A stretch of DNA of 64,000 nucleotides, from positions 76,232 through 140,231 of the forward strand of contig JAQTLU010000006.1 in assembly GCA_028714735.1 (NCBI GenBank), written 5' to 3'. Under the pieces are notes generated by a model. It was not told the origin of the DNA and ran no database searches. It worked only from the letters and a program-made list of their open reading frames with translations. Both the position numbers and the translations under genes were made by a program. The stretch is from Gallionellaceae bacterium. Its GTDB lineage: Bacteria; Pseudomonadota; Gammaproteobacteria; Burkholderiales; Thiobacillaceae. Below, piece after piece: positions 17,462 to 25,728 of this stretch. Every line of letters starts with the position of its first letter. The first letter of the stretch is position 1.

Positions 17462-17803
17462 CTACCTGGCCGGACTGCCGAAGATGGAACCGATCACCGT
17501 CATGGCGATATTCATGCCGCCCGCCGCCATGCTGCCCATCCGGCTGGACAGGTCCTGGCCATTGCCGTTGCAGCCGGCCTCCTGACTGGCATTGGCTTCC
17601 CGGACCTGGCAGGCCTGCTGGCTGTCCAACTGGGCGCCTGAATTGCCGCAACCCGATCCCCCTTGCATCATCGACATTGGCATCATCGGCATTTGCATCG
17701 GCATGGCCATGGGCATGCAGCCCCCCGGCCCGGCCATGGCAGAACCCGCCGACAAGGTGGCAAGCAGGGCAAAGGTCTTAACAGTCTTGGAAATTGCACT
17801 CAT
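17462..17803 (-). CDS. exported methionine-rich protein, possible copper binder
   Basis: 113 residues with a signal peptide (hydrophobic 10-23, cut after AMA). The mature N-terminus holds ten methionines between residues 30 and 46 in an M-P-M pattern, plus four cysteines (29, 52, 65, 78). Such Met-rich stretches bind Cu(I) in other periplasmic proteins, so a metal role is inferred, not shown. The C-terminus (MNIAMTVIGSIFGSPAR) is hydrophobic. GGAG sits properly before the ATG at 17803. The gene ends beside a 33-base palindrome. Not assigned to a known family. Confidence 0.7.
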   Translation of the reverse strand: MSAISKTVKTFALLATLSAGSAMAGPGGCMPMAMPMQMPMMPMSMMQGGSGCGNSGAQLDSQQACQVREANASQEAGCNGNGQDLSSRMGSMAAGGMNIAMTVIGSIFGSPAR

Positions 17804-17983
17804 TTTGGACTCCTGGTGGGTTGAAAGACCCGCAATGCGCGGGTGGAGCCATCCTGTGCGCCAGATGAAAGCGAGGAATGTCAGCGCTGTGATGAAGATG
17901 TAACCAGGTGTTACTGGTACGAAACAGCTAGCCGGCCAAAGCTAAGGGTAAAATCCGGGATTCCCAATCAATGACGCCCAGCG

Positions 17984-18400
17984 ATGACCAGCGACGCCCC
18001 AAAGAAATCGAACCGAGATGCCGTACTGGACAGTCTCGTCGCCACCTTTCCTGCCCTCCGTGACGCCCTGCCGCTCGCCATCGGGATACACAAGACCATT
18101 CTCGAACGCCTGCCCGAACTGACCAAGGTTCAGGTCAGCAAGGCCATGAGAATCCATACGACATCGACCCGCTACCTGAAATCGATGGCGAAGGCGGAGC
18201 AGCGTTTCGACCTCGACGGCAACCCGGCCGGGGAAGTCACGGCGGAACAGCGCGAGGCGGCAGTCAAGCTGGTCAAGGAACGCATCAACCGGGCCAACGA
18301 GCGCAAGAAGGCCGAGGAAGAACTGCGCAAGGCCGAAGAACAGGCCAGGCAGCAGAAAGAGAAGCTGGAAAAACTGGCCGCCAAGTTCAACAGCCGATAG
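17984..18400 (+). CDS. ProQ/FinO-family RNA chaperone
   Basis: 138 residues. The ProQ/FinO core runs from about 10 to 75 (FPALRDALPLAIGIHKTILER, KAMRIHTTSTRYLKSMAKAEQRFDLDG) and the rest is a highly charged Lys/Glu-rich helix (about 88-135) likely to form a coiled coil. Family members bind structured RNA and small RNAs. It is shorter than E. coli ProQ (232 residues) and lacks its C-terminal Tudor-like domain. Start at the ATG at 17984, divergent from the Met-rich gene. Confidence 0.88.
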   Translation: MTSDAPKKSNRDAVLDSLVATFPALRDALPLAIGIHKTILERLPELTKVQVSKAMRIHTTSTRYLKSMAKAEQRFDLDGNPAGEVTAEQREAAVKLVKERINRANERKKAEEELRKAEEQARQQKEKLEKLAAKFNSR

Positions 18401-18416
18401 CCGCATCCGACCGGTC

Positions 18417-18626
18417 ATGCAGAAACTCATACTGCCAGGCATGATCGCCCTGCTGACCCTGCCCGCCTGCTCTGCCGAACAAGTCTATGCGACTGGCAGG
18501 AACTGGCAGCGTCAGGAATGCGCCAAACTCGCCGACCTGCAGGAACGCGAGCGCTGCCAAGCGGATGCCGACCAGCCCTACAACGCCTACAAGCGCGAGG
18601 CGGATACGGTGCAGGGCCAGCCGTAG
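18417..18626 (+). CDS. small putative lipoprotein
   Basis: 69 residues: signal MQKLILPGMIALLTLPAC with lipobox LPAC (Cys18), then a short charged mature part with two further cysteines (ECAKLADLQERERCQAD). Function not recognised. It starts 17 bases after the ProQ-like gene and probably shares its transcript. Confidence 0.6.
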   Translation: MQKLILPGMIALLTLPACSAEQVYATGRNWQRQECAKLADLQERERCQADADQPYNAYKREADTVQGQP

Positions 18627-18654
18627 CCGGCACAGCAAGCCAGCCGTTCAGGAA

Positions 18655-19368
18655 TCAGGCCGCCTGGACTTTCCCGAACTCGGCCAGCCCGGTGGCGAGC
18701 ATGTGGGTCTCGAAGCCGGACTGGGCCAGCAAGAAGGCCGCGGTCGCGGACCGGCGTCCGTCGTCGCAGAACAGCAGCACCGGGCGCTGCCGATCCAGTT
18801 GCGCGGCCTTGATCCGCAGCAGGTACAAGGGGATGTTGATCGCACCCGGCAAGCTGCCCCGGGCAAAGTCCTCCTCCAGACGCACATCCACCAGTTGGGC
18901 GCCCCGGCTCAGCAAGCCGTTTGCGGCCGCCGCATCCAGGCCATGCACGAGCGGCAGCCGCAGCAAGGCATCGAAATCATCCGCCGCCAGACGCATGAGC
19001 AAGCCCGGCTCCAGCATGGTCACCGTCGCGTTGCGCGGCTCGCCGGAGATCAGTGCCTCCTCGCCGAAACCCTGGCCCGGCCCGACGTCGGCCAGGACAA
19101 CGTCCCTGCCATTGTGTCCCTGGCGGGAAACCCGCGCCCGTCCCCGACGAATCAGATAGTAGTAATCGCCTGGCTCGCCCTGACGCAGCATGACCTGGCC
19201 GGCCGGCACGGCCAGGGGGTGGAAGCGTTCGAGCAGGCGCTGGAGGTGGCTGGGCGGCACCTGCGCGAAGGAAGGGTTGGTGAGCAGTTCGAACAACCAC
19301 TGGGTATCTTCACCCTCGAACTCGATGACCTGATATTCCGTATCGCTATGGGTGGGAGGATCGTACAT
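18655..19368 (-). CDS. cyclic-nucleotide-binding domain fused to rhodanese domain
   Basis: 237 residues. The first part (about 30-140) is a Crp-type cNMP-binding fold with the phosphate-binding cassette FGEEALISGEPRNATV. The second part (about 148-235) is a rhodanese domain with active-site loop CDDGRRSA and catalytic Cys201. Rhodaneses move sulfane sulfur; the cNMP domain suggests control by a nucleotide. ATG at 19368 is chosen because the 29 residues of upstream open frame show no coding character. An orphan SoxY-like gene lies about 0.7 kb away, so a sulfur-related setting is possible. Confidence 0.85.
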   Translation of the reverse strand: MYDPPTHSDTEYQVIEFEGEDTQWLFELLTNPSFAQVPPSHLQRLLERFHPLAVPAGQVMLRQGEPGDYYYLIRRGRARVSRQGHNGRDVVLADVGPGQGFGEEALISGEPRNATVTMLEPGLLMRLAADDFDALLRLPLVHGLDAAAANGLLSRGAQLVDVRLEEDFARGSLPGAINIPLYLLRIKAAQLDRQRPVLLFCDDGRRSATAAFLLAQSGFETHMLATGLAEFGKVQAA

Positions 19369-19609
19369 GGTCACAATTCCCGTCGCTGCGCGTGCAAGCT
19401 TCAACCCGCGCACGTTGCATGGTTTACCGAAGGTGGAATGCCGGCTGCAGGACACCCGGCACTGGATAAGTGTAGGTCAGAAACACCCATCCGGCGACGC
19501 TTTGGCCAGCCGCCCGGGCCGTCGCCACGCCAGGGCAGCGCAGTGCAATAGCGGACAGGATCGGGGCCGGATTTTCTGTCCACCGGGGTTCGCTGCGCCG
19601 GCCCGCACC

Positions 19610-19861
19610 CTACTGGATCGCCTGGATTTCCAGTTCCACATCGATGCCGACGACCGTATCGAGCACCTGGTTGACGACATCGGTGTCGTCATCCGACCAT
19701 TCGGCCTCAGGCTCGGCGGACTTCGTCATCAATGGCTCGATATCGAAATCGACGAACTGATCGCCGACCTTGAGCACCTGCATGCCGGAGGGATGCTCCA
19801 CCAGCGCCCAGTCGTCAGGGATTTCCAACTCGGCACGAATCAGTACGGTCAGGGTTTTCAT
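19610..19861 (-). CDS. conserved-looking hypothetical protein, acidic
   Basis: 83 residues, acidic, with alternating strand-like segments (KTLTVLIRAELEIP, MQVLKVGDQFVDFDIEP, VVGIDVELEIQAIQ) and an excellent AAAGGAG site before the ATG at 19861. No family is recognised. It seems a stand-alone cytoplasmic beta-rich protein. Confidence 0.6.
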   Translation of the reverse strand: MKTLTVLIRAELEIPDDWALVEHPSGMQVLKVGDQFVDFDIEPLMTKSAEPEAEWSDDDTDVVNQVLDTVVGIDVELEIQAIQ

Positions 19862-19914
19862 GGTGGTGCTCCTTTGAGATATGGCTGGCTTGTGCCGTCT
19901 TCACGAATTACGTT

Positions 19915-20067
19915 TCAACTGCGCGGCCCGATGACATCGATCTTACAGTGAATATCGCGCTCGCCTTCAAGCGGACGGACAATCTTCACCTGGGTGCCGG
20001 CCTCGACCACCCGCCGGCGGCCGAGCAGCCCGGACCGGGCGACATGTTCCTTGCCAATACCGGGCAT
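19915..20067 (-). CDS. possible 50-residue protein divergent from the soxY-like gene
   Basis: An ATG at 20067 opens a 50-codon frame (MPGIGKEHVARSGLLG ... VKIVRPLEGERDIHCKIDVIGPRS) with beta-strand-like, non-random composition. GGAG lies only one base before the ATG, so initiation would be unusual; no other start exists before an upstream stop. It could be a small gene or a 3' remnant of a larger one. Confidence 0.35.
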   Translation of the reverse strand: MPGIGKEHVARSGLLGRRRVVEAGTQVKIVRPLEGERDIHCKIDVIGPRS

Positions 20068-20102
20068 ACTCCGCCACTCTGATAAATTAGACTGGACATG
20101 GT

Positions 20103-20585
20103 ATGAACCCGGCTAGACGCTCCTTGCTGCGCGGCACGATTCCCGGGGCCGCCCTGACCATCGCACTGGCAGCCGGCCTGATACGCCCGGTCGCGGCCCG
20201 GGCTGGCGCGGTCATTCAGGCCGCCCGGAGAGAAACGGGGCCGGCCGGCGAAATGCTGCTGGCCCTGCAAACGGCCCAGCCGGCAGCGTCCTCCGAGATA
20301 CGCATCCTCGTTCCCAGCATTGCCGAGGATGGCGCCAATGTCTTCCTGGAGTGCTCTTCCTCGCTACCGGAGGTCGACGGTTTCACGATCTTTGTCGACC
20401 GCAATCCGCAACCGCTGATCGCAGCCTTCTGGATCGGCCCCGGCGTCGTCCCCGAATTGAGGACCCGCATCAAGCTGGCGCAAACGGCCAATGTCTGGGT
20501 CGTCGTGCGCAGCCGCGGCCAATTCTTCCGGGCGGTCAAGCAGGTCGTGGTAACGGTGGGCGGCTGTGGCCTGGGTCAGAATTGA
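20103..20585 (+). CDS. orphan SoxY-like thiosulfate-oxidation carrier protein
   Basis: 160 residues with a twin-arginine signal (ARRSLLRGTIPGAALTIALA), as SoxY proteins have, and a C-terminal VGGCG motif whose Cys155 would carry the sulfur substrate. The central ANVFLECSSSLPEVDGFTIFVDRNPQPLIAAF region fits the immunoglobulin-like SoxY fold. Typical SoxY ends at GGCGG; here GGCG is followed by LGQN, moving the cysteine six residues from the end. No soxZ, soxX, soxA or soxB is nearby. Function as a periplasmic sulfur carrier is inferred. Confidence 0.8.
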   Translation: MNPARRSLLRGTIPGAALTIALAAGLIRPVAARAGAVIQAARRETGPAGEMLLALQTAQPAASSEIRILVPSIAEDGANVFLECSSSLPEVDGFTIFVDRNPQPLIAAFWIGPGVVPELRTRIKLAQTANVWVVVRSRGQFFRAVKQVVVTVGGCGLGQN

Positions 20586-20603
20586 CCGCCTGCCAGGCCA
20601 CGG

Positions 20604-20833
20604 CTATTTCAAGTGTTCCGTTTTGCGACGCGCTCGATATATAGCTTCCACCCGCTCCCGTGCGGGGGTGCGACGGAGGAATTGAGGCTGGAAGAAAAAT
20701 GCTGGGGTCGGGGCTGAAGCAGCCGATATCAATCCGCCGCCCCAGTTCAGGCCAACCATGGAACGCCACCAGCTCGTTCAGCAGTCTTGCCAGGGGTGCC
20801 ATGGAGCGGATTGCTGGGCTGGCTGGCGGTCAT
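20604..20833 (-). pseudogene. VF530 (DUF2132) family pseudogene, several frameshifts
   Basis: Three reading frames in order give a VF530 protein: MTASQPSNPLHG from the ATG at 20833, then LARLLNELVAFHGWPELGRR ... IGCFSPDPSI, then FLRRTPARERVEAIY before a TAG at 20604. The family pattern is NPLHGxTLExxLxxLVxxYGWxELGxRIxIxCFxxDPSxKSSLxFLRRTPWARxxVExLY. The breaks are near the HG motif (a C-run), between DPSI and SSL, and just before FLRR, and a Trp codon is missing after RTP. Indels in both directions make decay more likely than one sequencing error. Confidence 0.7.
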
Positions 20834-20872
20834 GGCCAGGCGGCGTGGCAGGAACCCGGTGGCGACACCGTC

Positions 20873-21481
20873 TTACTTGCGTCCAGCGGCGCTTGCCGCG
20901 TCCTTGATGGCCTCGATTTCAAGATGGCACGGCACCAGCAGCAGATGCGCCAGGTGCTCGGGATCATCCGTACCCATGTGTGCCGAAAATTCAGCCAGTC
21001 GTTCGTCGTGGCCATCGGCCAGGGCGGCGACCAGCGCCCTTGCGGCTTCGCGCGGATGCGGCCCGTCGGCCTGGTAGCCGGGCCAATCGTTGTAGTGCGA
21101 CAGCAGTTGCTCGCGGTGATCCAGATAGAGCTTGCTGTTGCGGGTGTATTCGAGCTCGGCCTGCTTGGCCGCGATCTCCGCGTCGATCTCGGCGTCCGTG
21201 CTTTTGAAGTGCGCCTTTTCGGCTTCGGTCCAGTGCGGCTTATCGCCATGCTGTTCGCGCAAGGTCGCGTAGGTACCCTTCAGCATGATCTGGGAATGGC
21301 TGCCGGTGGTCCGAAAGACGTGAACCAGATCCTTGCCATGGCCCTCGATACCGAAATAGCGAATGCCCGCGGTAATGCGCCGCGGATTGAAGCCGAACTG
21401 TCGGGCGCAAGCGTCGCGCATGATGTCGAAGAGCTGATTGATTTTTGCCGGGTTCACAGGTCCATCCTTTCGTTCAGGCAT
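20873..21481 (-). CDS. hypothetical cytoplasmic protein
   Basis: About 202 residues from an ATG at 21481 (MPERKDGPVNPAKINQ); a GTG at 21457 with a GGA-type site is an alternative start giving 194 residues. Visible segments: a helical N-terminus (KINQLFDIMRDACARQFGFNP), a beta-rich middle (GIRYFGIEGHGKDLVHVFRTT), an acidic helical region and a His/Glu-containing C-terminal helix set. No signal peptide or membrane segment. The family is not recognised; it has normal codon use and looks genuine. Confidence 0.6.
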   Translation of the reverse strand: MPERKDGPVNPAKINQLFDIMRDACARQFGFNPRRITAGIRYFGIEGHGKDLVHVFRTTGSHSQIMLKGTYATLREQHGDKPHWTEAEKAHFKSTDAEIDAEIAAKQAELEYTRNSKLYLDHREQLLSHYNDWPGYQADGPHPREAARALVAALADGHDERLAEFSAHMGTDDPEHLAHLLLVPCHLEIEAIKDAASAAGRK

Positions 21482-21699
21482 TGCCGATCGGCGCGCATTC
21501 CAAGCCGACCGCCAGTCTGCCGGAGCATACGCCACTGGCCTGCCGGCCGGGACGAAAGTGGTGATTCGTGGGCGGCTAGCGATCCCTGTCTGCCGCGATG
21601 AGGAGCCACTCCACCTCGGCCAATTCAGCCACCCAGATAAAAGCATCAACACGTGTTTGTGCCGGCTTGGCGGCACAAATAGCGTGGCTATCCAGGAAG

Positions 21700-23019
21700 T
21701 TAGAAACTTGACTTCGAGCCAGGCCCAGCCCGTTGTTGGTAGCAAAACACCAGCCCTTGCTGTTCACCTCTATCACTCAGACTGACATCGCCGCCCAGTC
21801 TGATGGCGGCCTCCCTGGCGATGGCCAGGCCGAGTCCGCTGCCGTCGCCTGCCGAGTCGGGCAGGCGGTAGAAGGCATCGAACACCCGTTCACGCTCGGC
21901 CGCGGGGATGCCCGGGCCGTTGTCGATCACCTCGATGACCGCCGCCTCGCCTTCCAGACCGAGCCGCAGGGTGACCTCGCCGCCCTGGGGCGTGTACTTC
22001 AAGGCATTTTCCAGCCCATTGCGCAGCACGAGCCGCAATGCCTCGGGGTCGGCTGGCAGCGCGAACGAGGCCGTTTCCGCCATACCCAGATCGATGCCTC
22101 TGCCTTCCGCCAGCGGCAGATATTCCGCGATCAGCTCGCGTGCCAGGGCAGAGACATCGACCAAGGTGCAGGCATCCGAACCGGACTGTATCCTGGCCAG
22201 GTCGAGCAGCTGCACGGTCATCCTCCTCGCCCGTTCTATCCCCGCCTGGAGCGGCACCAGGCGCTGCCGCAGCACTTCCGGTGTTTGCGCCTGCCCCAGG
22301 TTCTGAGCCTGCAGAGACAGCGCGGCCAGCGGGGTGCGCAACTCATGCGCAGCGTCGGCGATAAAGCGCCGCTGTTCCGAGACCAGTCGGTCGACCCGGC
22401 CAAGCAGGCGGTTGATCGCCTGGACGAAGGGCGCGACCTCGTCCGGCAAGTCCTGCTCAGGCAGCAGGCGCGTCCGGCCTGCCTCCTGCCGGTCCAGCCC
22501 CTCCGACAAATGTCTGAGCGGGGTCAGTTCCCGGCGCACGATCTGCGCCATCAGGGCAACCAGCAGGGGCAGAAGCACGAGCAGGGGAATCAGGGTGCGC
22601 AAGGCGCTGTTGACGGCGATTTCGTCACGGCTGTCCGTGGACTGGGCGACGACGAGCCGCTCGCCGCTTCGTGTTGCGCGCACGAAGATACGTATGTGGC
22701 CCTGCCCGTCCTGCATTGCCAGGGTGTGGAAGCCGGGCTCGACATCCGCCGGCAGCCAGGCCGGCCGCGGCCCGGCAGGCAACATGACAACCTGGATGCG
22801 CGACTCGGGGTCTTCGACGGCCTGGCCGGCGGTATCCAGCCGCTGCCTTTCTGCCTGTGCGCCAACGCTTAAAGCCGCGACCTGGCGCAAGGCGTCGTCC
22901 TGGAACTCCTGTGCCTCGGAATAGGCGAACCAGAAGGAGGCCAGCGAGGCGACCACGCCGCCGGCCAGGATCGCCAGCGCCAGCGTTCTCGAAAGATGGC
23001 GTTGCAGGGAATGTTTCAT
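21700..23019 (-). CDS. sensor histidine kinase (QseC/PmrB-like)
   Basis: 439 residues: membrane helix 1 (about 13-33), periplasmic sensor (about 34-140), membrane helix 2 (about 141-162), HAMP, HisKA with His225 in FIADAAHELRTPLAAL, and HATPase with NALKYTPQGG, DNGPGIP and GDGSGLGLAIAREAAIRLGG. The ATG overlaps the response-regulator stop (ATGA). It is the last gene of the PepSY-COG4705-regulator operon. The stimulus is unknown. Confidence 0.93.
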   Translation of the reverse strand: MKHSLQRHLSRTLALAILAGGVVASLASFWFAYSEAQEFQDDALRQVAALSVGAQAERQRLDTAGQAVEDPESRIQVVMLPAGPRPAWLPADVEPGFHTLAMQDGQGHIRIFVRATRSGERLVVAQSTDSRDEIAVNSALRTLIPLLVLLPLLVALMAQIVRRELTPLRHLSEGLDRQEAGRTRLLPEQDLPDEVAPFVQAINRLLGRVDRLVSEQRRFIADAAHELRTPLAALSLQAQNLGQAQTPEVLRQRLVPLQAGIERARRMTVQLLDLARIQSGSDACTLVDVSALARELIAEYLPLAEGRGIDLGMAETASFALPADPEALRLVLRNGLENALKYTPQGGEVTLRLGLEGEAAVIEVIDNGPGIPAAERERVFDAFYRLPDSAGDGSGLGLAIAREAAIRLGGDVSLSDRGEQQGLVFCYQQRAGPGSKSSF

Positions 23020-23678
23020 GCCAGCTTATCCACCAGCCAGCCGGCGCCGCGCACGTTCTTGATCACGTGCGCGCCCAGTTTCCGGCGCACGCCGTGGATG
23101 AGGAAGTCCACCGCGTTGCTTTCCACCTCCTCGTTCCAGCCGTAGATGCGTTCCTCCAGTTCGGCGCGTGTCAGTATGGTGCCGGGGCGCAGCAGGAGGG
23201 CCTGGAGCAAGGCGAATTCGCGCGCGCTGAGAAGTACGGCGACATCGTCGCAACGGGCCTCGCGGCTGGCCGGATCCAGGCTGACCCGGCCGTTGCTCAG
23301 CAACGGCGCCGCATGGCCCCCCTCGCGGCGAATCACCGCCCGCATGCGGGCGAGCAGTTCGTCGATGTCGAACGGTTTTACCAGATAGTCGTCGGCACCC
23401 AGGTCGAGTCCCTTGATGCGGTCTTCCACGCTGTCGCGCGCCGTGATGACGATGACCGGCAGGCTGGCCCCGGTCTGGCGCAAACGGCGCAGCACATCGA
23501 GACCGTCGCGTCCCGGCAGGCCCAGGTCGAGCAGCACGGCCTGATGCTCGCCGACTTCCAGGGTGTGCGAAGCCGCCATGCCGTCCCTTACCCAGTCCAC
23601 GGCATAGGCTGCGTCCTTGAGTGCGGTGGCGACCGCCTCGCCGATCATGGGGTCGTCTTCAACCAGCAAAATCCTCAT
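23016..23678 (-). CDS. OmpR-family response regulator (QseB/PmrA-like)
   Basis: 220 residues: receiver domain with acidic pair VEDDP, phospho-acceptor Asp51 (LLDLGLPGRDG) and Lys in LVKPFDIDEL, then a winged-helix DNA-binding domain (LLLRPGTILTRAELEERIYGWNEEVESNAVDFLIHGVRRKL). The ATG at 23678 (MRILLVEDDP) has AAAGGG upstream and is preferred over 23699. Regulators of this branch bind direct repeats of 11-bp period, and such a repeat lies upstream of the first gene of its own operon (25769-25785). Confidence 0.93.
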   Translation of the reverse strand: MRILLVEDDPMIGEAVATALKDAAYAVDWVRDGMAASHTLEVGEHQAVLLDLGLPGRDGLDVLRRLRQTGASLPVIVITARDSVEDRIKGLDLGADDYLVKPFDIDELLARMRAVIRREGGHAAPLLSNGRVSLDPASREARCDDVAVLLSAREFALLQALLLRPGTILTRAELEERIYGWNEEVESNAVDFLIHGVRRKLGAHVIKNVRGAGWLVDKLA

Positions 23679-23775
23679 CGACCGCCCTTTCCGGGGCACC
23701 GCCCCCCTGTTCCCTGCAACCTGGGACCAGACCGATATTGCACCCGTTTCGCCCTGCCCGGCCAGATCGCCCGGA

Positions 23776-24528
23776 TCAATGGGCGAGCCGCGCCGGCCGT
23801 TGCCGGAACAGTGCGATGCTGATGACGATGAGCATCAGCAAGGTCGCCGAAGCGCCGAACCGACTCATGTCCAGGCCGCCCGAATGGACGGGCTTGTCCA
23901 TGAAGTCGCCCACCACCGCGCCCAAGGGCCGGGTCAGGATGAACGCCGTCCAGAACAGTACGGTGTGGGAAATCCGGGTCCGGTAATAGGCCGCCACAAC
24001 CAGAAGCAGCATGGCACCAAACACCAGCGCACCGCCCTCATACCCGAGACCGGCCGTGTCGGCCGTCCAGTCGCCCAGGGCCGTGCCCAGGGTCTGCGAG
24101 AACATGATCGTCAGCCAGTAGAACAATTCGGATTTCGGTGAGCCGATGGATTCGACCGACACCGTGCCAAGCGTCCGGTACCAGATGAACAGCGACACCA
24201 TCAGAAGAGCGAATAGCAACGAAGCGCCGCCGGCATAGCCGATGCCGAGCGAACGGTCGGCGAAATCGGCCAGCGTCGTCCCGACCGTGGTCGTGGCGAT
24301 GATCGTGGTCCAGTAGACGACCGGATGGAAGTGCTTCGCCCTGATCTGGGCGACCACCGCAACCAGGAATACGGCGGCGAAGATGCCGGTGCTGACCAGG
24401 TAGCCCAGGTGCATCGACATGGAGACGGCATCGCCGCCCGTCTCCCCGAGCGTGGTCGCCAGTACCTTGATGATCCAGAAGACCAGTGTGACTTCGGGAA
24501 CCTTGCTCATGGCTTGCTGAGTGTTCAT
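23776..24528 (-). CDS. COG4705-type multi-pass membrane protein, copy 2
   Basis: 250 residues with about eight membrane helices. The repeated pattern KVPEVTLVFWIIKVLATTLGETGGD and later HTVLFWTAFILTRPLGAVVGD is the COG4705 hallmark: an internal two-fold repeat with conserved T-x-GET-GD and TRPLGA-x-xGD motifs inside membrane helices. The function is not established. GGAAGGA precedes the ATG at 24528, which overlaps the stop of the paralogue upstream. Both sit between a PepSY protein and a two-component system. Confidence 0.8.
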   Translation of the reverse strand: MNTQQAMSKVPEVTLVFWIIKVLATTLGETGGDAVSMSMHLGYLVSTGIFAAVFLVAVVAQIRAKHFHPVVYWTTIIATTTVGTTLADFADRSLGIGYAGGASLLFALLMVSLFIWYRTLGTVSVESIGSPKSELFYWLTIMFSQTLGTALGDWTADTAGLGYEGGALVFGAMLLLVVAAYYRTRISHTVLFWTAFILTRPLGAVVGDFMDKPVHSGGLDMSRFGASATLLMLIVISIALFRQRPARLAH

Positions 24529-25310
24529 GGTGCAATCCTTCCTGCAATGGCGCGCTTACGGCTGATGGTCAGATAGAGCACCAGGCTGGCGATGGTGGCC
24601 AGGAACAGCGCGCTGGTCTGCAGCGTGCCCAGGCCGAGCCCGCCGTTGGCCATGGGCTGCGAGAGCAGATCACCGCAAGATGCGCCCAGGGGCCGGGTCA
24701 GGATATAGGCGATCCAGAAGGCCAGGACGGCATTGGCCCTGAACGCGAAGTAGGCCAGGGTGACCGCCGCGATCATGCCGCCGAACAACAGCGCCGAATT
24801 GGCATAACCCAGGTTCATCCGCTCCGCGACCAGGTCGCCGGCGGCCGTGCCGAGTGCGAAGGTGAATAGGATGGCGGCCCAGTAGAACAGTTCCCGGCGC
24901 CGGGTGTGGATGCTGTGGATCGACAGCGTCCGTTCCCGGAAATGCCAGACCGCGAAGGTTGCCAACAGGGCCAGGCTGAAAACCAGGGTCGTGGCCAGAA
25001 GCGGAATGCCGAGGTTGTCGGTGAGATTGTCAGTGATCAGGGTGCCGACGATGCTGATCAGCACCACTGACAGCCAGTAGAGCCAGGGCACATAGCGCTC
25101 TGCGCGCACCTGGACAAACAGGAAGACCGTCAGCAGTCCAGCCATGACGATCGAGGTGCCGGTGAGGCCGAAATTGAGATTGAAGTTGAGGAAGTCCGCC
25201 CCCGTCTCGCCCACGGTGGTGGCGAGTATCTTGATGATCCAGAAATACAGCGTGACTTCCGGAACCTTGTTCAGCCGTTTCCTGGCGTCCAGGCGCGGGG
25301 TGTGATCCAT
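24525..25310 (-). CDS. COG4705-type multi-pass membrane protein, copy 1
   Basis: 261 residues, clearly a paralogue of the next gene: NKVPEVTLYFWIIKILATTVGETGADFLN near the start and AFWIAYILTRPLGASCGDLLS near the end, with about eight membrane helices. The conserved acidic and Thr residues within helices suggest transport, but no substrate is known. Preceded by the PepSY gene and overlapping the second copy by 4 bases, it appears to be the product of a tandem duplication. Confidence 0.8.
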   Translation of the reverse strand: MDHTPRLDARKRLNKVPEVTLYFWIIKILATTVGETGADFLNFNLNFGLTGTSIVMAGLLTVFLFVQVRAERYVPWLYWLSVVLISIVGTLITDNLTDNLGIPLLATTLVFSLALLATFAVWHFRERTLSIHSIHTRRRELFYWAAILFTFALGTAAGDLVAERMNLGYANSALLFGGMIAAVTLAYFAFRANAVLAFWIAYILTRPLGASCGDLLSQPMANGGLGLGTLQTSALFLATIASLVLYLTISRKRAIAGRIAP

Positions 25311-25373
25311 GTCGGTGGCTCCAGTCAGGGTCGGTCAAAGTGAAGGCGCCGGGGCGTAGCGCCCCGGCCAGGC

Positions 25374-25709
25374 TCAGTCTTCGCGGTCACCGTCGTCGTC
25401 ATGGTCGGCCTTGTCGGCGCGGGCCTCGATCACCTTGCCGTTGCCGGCATCGACCTTGACGTCCATCACCGAACGGCCCTTGACCACCTCGACGTCGAAC
25501 ACCCAATGGCCGTTGTGGCGCTCGTATTCGGCTCGGGATGCCTTACCGCCGACATGCTGCTCGGCGGCGGCCACTGCCGCGCCGAGGTCGATCTTCGCCC
25601 CGGCGATGGCCAAGGCATCGTTGTCCTCATGGTTTGCGGCATAGGCGCTGCCGAATACGGCAGCAATAGAGAGTGCGGCAATCGCCGCCAGATAGGCTTT
25701 GCGTTTCAT
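25374..25709 (-). CDS. exported PepSY-domain protein
   Basis: 111 residues: signal peptide (cut after AYA, residue 24), a PepSY domain (IDLGAAVAAAEQHVGGKASRAEYERHNGHWVFDVEVVKGRSVMDVKVDAGNGKVIE) and a very acidic tail (DKADHDDDGDRED). PepSY proteins are small periplasmic modules often set beside two-component systems. First gene of the operon that continues through the two membrane proteins to the regulator and kinase. The acidic tail could bind cations; this is inference. Confidence 0.88.
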   Translation of the reverse strand: MKRKAYLAAIAALSIAAVFGSAYAANHEDNDALAIAGAKIDLGAAVAAAEQHVGGKASRAEYERHNGHWVFDVEVVKGRSVMDVKVDAGNGKVIEARADKADHDDDGDRED

Positions 25710-25728
25710 GCTGATCGCTCCTTCGAAT

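Noticed and set aside
20660-21601. 313-codon plus-strand frame over the VF530 relic and the hypothetical gene
   Set aside because: Composition is not protein-like, and the reverse strand has better-supported content in both halves.
21576-21776. 66-codon reverse frame with a weak resemblance to the start of a PIN-domain toxin (LDS...KPAQTRVDAF)
   Set aside because: The first part overlaps the kinase gene in another frame, the catalytic acids of PIN domains cannot be placed, and there is no antitoxin.
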